Source: an uncultured Helicobacteraceae bacterium (GTDB taxonomy: Bacteria > Campylobacterota > Campylobacteria > Campylobacterales > Sulfurimonadaceae). Taken from it: a stretch of 10,220 bases of DNA. The DNA lies in contig CAIUZU010000070.1 of assembly GCA_903903705.1 (NCBI GenBank), forward strand, positions 1 to 10,220. The letters are read 5' to 3'. The position numbers and the translations under genes were made by a program. Positions 7,085 through 10,220 of the stretch are shown here, in pieces; positions within the stretch are counted from its first letter, which is position 1; every line of letters begins with the position of its first letter. The notes under the pieces were generated by a model that made no database searches, was not told the origin of the DNA, and saw only the letters and a program-made list of their open reading frames with translations.

Positions 7085-8293
7085 ATGCAGTATCAAGACA
7101 ATTTTAATCCGACGATTTCAGATGAAGATGTTTTTGGTCAAATTGCAAAAGAGAAAGAGTTTATAGGTTACTATAATCTCGCTTCTTGTGATACTTCTGC
7201 TTATAAAGAGTATGCTTCACAAGTTAAGCAAAAAAATATAGTTGTAATGGGTATAGGCGGCAGTACGCTTGGCACTTATGCTATTTATAAATTTTTAAAA
7301 CATTCTAAGAAACTAAGTAAAAAACTCTACTTTTTAGAGACTACGGATCCCATAGATATAAAATCAAAAATAGAGAGAATAGACCTTAACGATGCGCTTT
7401 TTATAGTAATATCCAAATCAGGCACGACGGTTGAGACGATCTCCATCTTCAAATATATAAATTCTTTAATTAAGTGCGATAAAAACAATACTCTCGTAAT
7501 AACAGAGAGTGACTCTAAGTTAAATGCGTATGCGAAAGCAAACGATATAAAAAGTTTTGATATACCTAAAAATGTAGGCGGAAGATTTTCTGTTTTTAGT
7601 GCGGTAGGGCTTGTTCCTCTTGCTATTGTCGGTATAGATATAGATAAAATTCTAGCCGGTACAAAAGAGGTGCATGACTCATTTTTTGCTCAAGGGGAAA
7701 CATACTCAAGAGTAGTTAAAAAAGCAAGATTTTTTGTAGAAAATAAAAGTTGTTTTAATATCAACGTAGTTTTTTCCTACTCATCAAGACTAGAGGGATT
7801 CAACAAGTGGTACATTCAGCTATGGGGTGAGAGTTTAGGTAAAATTGATGTTGATGGAACAAAACAGGGTCTTACTCCTATCGGGATTATCGGACCTATA
7901 GATCAACACTCCTTTTTACAACTTATCGTCGAGGGCAGAAGAGATAAAACTCTTAGTGTTATAAAAGTGGAACATTTTGATAACAATCTTGTAATCCCTC
8001 AGATAAAACTTGAAGGGCTTGAAGAGCTTGATTATCTTGATAATATAGAGTTCTCATCGCTTATAAATAAACAAGCGGATGCGACGATAGAGTGTATTAA
8101 TAATCTTCATGATATTCCATGCGATGTTATGACGATTGATAGCGTAAGCGAGAGAAGTATCGCAAGTTTGATGTATGAGTATGAGCTATTAACATCGGTA
8201 TGTGCCAAATTTATGTACATAGATGCCTACAACCAACCGGGTGTTGAGGCAGGAAAAATCATCTTAAAGCAAAAGTTAAAAACTGCAAAATAG
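7085..8293 (+). CDS. pgi: glucose-6-phosphate isomerase Pgi (short form)
   Basis: Interconverts glucose 6-phosphate and fructose 6-phosphate, linking gluconeogenesis to the glucose 1-phosphate used by GalU. Two SIS sugar-binding halves are visible: GIGGST at 56-61 and SKSGTTVE at 110-117. The first family signature NVGGRFS spans 163-169, and the second ends YNQPGVEAGK. Probable catalytic residues are Glu249 (WGES), His275 (DQHS) and Lys391. At 402 residues it is about 150 shorter than E. coli Pgi (549) but near C. jejuni Pgi, so it is a natural short form, not a truncation. The ATG is one base after the galU stop, and its Shine-Dalgarno AAGG (7075-7078) is inside galU, so translation is probably coupled. 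In an autotroph the flux would mainly run toward hexose synthesis; that is inference. Confidence 0.96.
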   Translation: MQYQDNFNPTISDEDVFGQIAKEKEFIGYYNLASCDTSAYKEYASQVKQKNIVVMGIGGSTLGTYAIYKFLKHSKKLSKKLYFLETTDPIDIKSKIERIDLNDALFIVISKSGTTVETISIFKYINSLIKCDKNNTLVITESDSKLNAYAKANDIKSFDIPKNVGGRFSVFSAVGLVPLAIVGIDIDKILAGTKEVHDSFFAQGETYSRVVKKARFFVENKSCFNINVVFSYSSRLEGFNKWYIQLWGESLGKIDVDGTKQGLTPIGIIGPIDQHSFLQLIVEGRRDKTLSVIKVEHFDNNLVIPQIKLEGLEELDYLDNIEFSSLINKQADATIECINNLHDIPCDVMTIDSVSERSIASLMYEYELLTSVCAKFMYIDAYNQPGVEAGKIILKQKLKTAK

Positions 8294-8300
8294 AGTTTAA

Positions 8301-10220
8301 CTACCAATCATCAAGAGTAAACCCTTTGGGTTCTTCTTGATTTTTGGCTTCATTTATCTCTGGCTCGATAATCTTTTTATTTTTTTTAGTAAGTTGTTCT
8401 TCGTATTTTAACTCCAAACCGCTGCTTGTCATAACAAAACCATCCACTTTTATTTTGCCCTCATGTATCTCTTTATGATGCTCTTTGCATAGTGGAATAA
8501 GGTTGTGTTTTGCGTCTTTATGAAAGTGACCTATAAAGCCGCTGCTATCTGCCAGTGATTTATGGCTTATGTGGTGAACATCCTCGGCAATAGCTCCGCA
8601 AATCACGCATTTTGTAAGGTAGAGATCTTTGTTATATTTGCTTGTTTTCTTTTTTACAAGAAGTTCCAGTTCATCAAAATCTTTTGCAAGTCTTTTGCGG
8701 ATTTTATTTGCGATATCTAAAAATTCACTATCCATGTGAAGCGATTTTGCAAACTCAAGTCCATAAATACTGCTTCCGCTGCCTGCTTGAAGAACTCTGT
8801 TAAATATAAGCTTGTCGAGTTGTGCGTCATATTCGACGCTTAAGTGTAGATCTACGACATTTTTAAGATTTCTTATCTCTTGCATGGTTGAGAGCTGATG
8901 CAGATGTGTGGCAAAGAGAAAAATGGAGCGAAGCGAAGAGAGCTTTATGATGGCACTTGAGACTATCGCCACACCGGAGAGCGTTTCCGTTCCATGACTG
9001 ATCTCGTCTCCGAGTATAAGTGAGCGAGCCGTTGCACGGTTAAAAATATTTTTAAGTTCGAGCATCTCAACCGCAAAAGTAGATAGCCCTTTGGCAAGGT
9101 TGTCTCTTGAGACTATTCTTGTAAAAAGCGAATCAAAAAGAGAAAATTTCAGCACCGAAGCAGCTACAAAAAAGCCGGCTTGAGCCATAAGAACACTTAG
9201 ACCTATACTCTTCATGAGTGATGATTTTCCGCTTGAGTTTATCCCATAAAGCAGAACTCCGTTTATATCATGAGAGTCATGTACGCTAAGATCCAGCATA
9301 ACGCTCTTTGGATGCGGCAGATCCATATATGTACGATTTCCCATTACGATATCGTTTGGAACATAGATGCCGCTTTGAGACTGGATCTCTATGAGCGGAT
9401 GGCGAAGCTGCATAATCTGCATAAAGTTTTCATCGTTTGCAACATCTACTATCATCGGTCTTGAGTGTTTATACATCTGTGCCGCTTTTGATGAGCCTAC
9501 ACCTACGTCCAAATCTGCAACATAACCTATAACACGGTCAAAAAGCAGAGCGTATCTTTTCTCATATACGCCTTGAAGGGAGATAAATCTATCTTTTGCA
9601 AGAGAGATGATTTTACGGCGGTTTTTCATCAGTTTATCCGATAAACTGTCCGTAAAATCGGATGTTATTTTTACATTGTTTGTCAGTTTTTTAACTACAA
9701 ACCCTTTAAAATCCTCATGTTTATAAAACTCAGACTCTATCATGGAGAACCTGTTTTTGCTCAAAGAGACATAGTATCCCTCTTTTTCAAGAAGCCCAAG
9801 AGTCACTAAAGAGTTTGTGCTGTTTGCATTTGCGCTCTCCAAGAGAAGCTCAATCTTCGCCATAATATCTTCAAATGCGACAAGAATAACTCTGCTCTCT
9901 TTTGTCAAAGTGTCAATCGCTTCATCTACGCCGCTCATCAAAAAGTTCTCATCAATGGTTGCATTTGTAAAACGGCGGGAAATGTCTAGATCTATGCTTT
10001 TTGAGATGTCTCTTAAAAACTCATCTACTTCGCTCTCATGAAAAGTGGCTTTTTGAATTTTATGTTTTTTAGAATATTGCATCAGCTCTTTTAGGCTTGT
10101 CATCGAGTCATAGATGTGGTTCATCTCAAACGGGTGAAGTTTTCCTAAAATAAGCCTGCGAGACAATCTCTCCAAATCATATATACCGCGCATGACTTCA
10201 TCGAGGTAGCGTGTGTGTGG
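8301..10220 (-). CDS. mutS7: MutS7-type mismatch-repair ATPase with C-terminal HNH domain (5' end outside window)
   Basis: Partial: 639 residues are visible. The Met codon at 10191-10193 is not the start, because the frame stays open to the edge and the nine upstream codons (PHTRYLDEV) continue the MutS core motif RYLDEV-DLERLSRRL. The N-terminal mismatch-binding region lies off the window. Numbering from the edge, residues 1 to about 240 are the core/lever and clamp. The ATPase follows: Walker A GINSSGKS from 326 (usual MutS: GPNMGGKS), Walker B LILGDEI with Asp405-Glu406, SHGTET in place of GRGTST, and FATHLHQL. A zinc-type HNH nuclease domain lies at about 538-586: C538-x2-C541, His549-His550, Asn573, C578-x2-H581-H582 and H586. 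A lysine-rich tail ends the protein. This architecture fits MutS7, known in Campylobacterota, giant viruses and octocoral mitochondria. It converges on pgi with 7 bases between stops. Confidence 0.88.
   Translation of the reverse strand, partial: PHTRYLDEVMRGIYDLERLSRRLILGKLHPFEMNHIYDSMTSLKELMQYSKKHKIQKATFHESEVDEFLRDISKSIDLDISRRFTNATIDENFLMSGVDEAIDTLTKESRVILVAFEDIMAKIELLLESANANSTNSLVTLGLLEKEGYYVSLSKNRFSMIESEFYKHEDFKGFVVKKLTNNVKITSDFTDSLSDKLMKNRRKIISLAKDRFISLQGVYEKRYALLFDRVIGYVADLDVGVGSSKAAQMYKHSRPMIVDVANDENFMQIMQLRHPLIEIQSQSGIYVPNDIVMGNRTYMDLPHPKSVMLDLSVHDSHDINGVLLYGINSSGKSSLMKSIGLSVLMAQAGFFVAASVLKFSLFDSLFTRIVSRDNLAKGLSTFAVEMLELKNIFNRATARSLILGDEISHGTETLSGVAIVSSAIIKLSSLRSIFLFATHLHQLSTMQEIRNLKNVVDLHLSVEYDAQLDKLIFNRVLQAGSGSSIYGLEFAKSLHMDSEFLDIANKIRKRLAKDFDELELLVKKKTSKYNKDLYLTKCVICGAIAEDVHHISHKSLADSSGFIGHFHKDAKHNLIPLCKEHHKEIHEGKIKVDGFVMTSSGLELKYEEQLTKKNKKIIEPEINEAKNQEEPKGFTLDDW
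8311..8345 (+). terminator. intrinsic terminator of the lsrK-pgi run, inside the mutS7 3' end
   Basis: The two arms are TCAAGA (8311-8316) with TCTTGA (8335-8340), then an internal loop (GTA against CT), then AACCC (8320-8324) with GGGTT (8328-8332) around a TTT loop. TTTTT (8341-8345) follows directly. Stem plus T-tract on the forward strand, 17 bases after the pgi stop, is the layout of a Rho-independent terminator. On the reverse strand no T-tract follows directly, so it should act only on rightward transcription. It overlaps codons for the C-terminal tail of the opposing gene. Confidence 0.72.

Noticed and set aside
8390..8397. A8 tract (reverse strand) in mutS7 as a phase-variation switch
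   Set aside because: Eight bases is short for phase variation, and it lies after the HNH domain in a lysine-rich tail. A slip would change only the last residues, not switch the protein off.

Overview
The window looks like chromosomal DNA of a Campylobacterota (epsilonproteobacterial) organism, most likely a Sulfurimonas-like free-living marine or sulfidic-habitat bacterium. The reasons are the AT-rich composition, the AAGGA/AAAGG ribosome binding sites, a Campylobacter-type MetK and single-subunit PglB, futalosine-pathway menaquinone synthesis (MqnE), the galU-pgi pair also known from Campylobacter, and a MutS7-type MutS carrying an HNH domain. MutS7 is a subfamily known mainly from this phylum, giant viruses and octocoral mitochondria. 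The genus assignment is inference; no rRNA gene is present.

Layout. Positions 1-174 are an AT-rich leader with a plausible promoter. From 175 to 8293 six genes run rightward with very small gaps (77, 2, 14, 15 and 1 bases): lsrK (autoinducer-2 kinase), metK (S-adenosylmethionine synthetase), mqnE (aminofutalosine synthase), pglB (N-oligosaccharyltransferase), galU (UDP-glucose pyrophosphorylase) and pgi (glucose-6-phosphate isomerase). A hairpin followed by TTTTT at 8311-8345 is a convincing intrinsic terminator for this run. It lies inside the 3' end of the opposing gene. From 8301 to the right edge a leftward gene encodes the C-terminal two thirds or so of a MutS7-like protein. Its start is outside the window.

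How the genes fit together. The first three genes centre on S-adenosylmethionine (SAM): MetK makes it and MqnE consumes it as co-substrate. LsrK acts on AI-2, a by-product of recycling S-adenosylhomocysteine. In Campylobacterota the nucleosidase MTAN serves both SAM by-product recycling and the step after MqnE, so the trio shares a metabolic node. The last three concern sugar metabolism and surface glycosylation: Pgi and GalU supply hexose phosphates and UDP-glucose, and PglB transfers lipid-linked glycan to periplasmic proteins. MutS7 is a separate transcription unit, presumably in DNA repair.

Most of the window is conserved housekeeping. The points worth a second look are the orphan LsrK next to metK, the MutS7-HNH protein, and the terminator embedded in the mutS7 coding sequence. 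I see no mobile element, CRISPR array, tRNA, rRNA or clearly novel multi-gene system.
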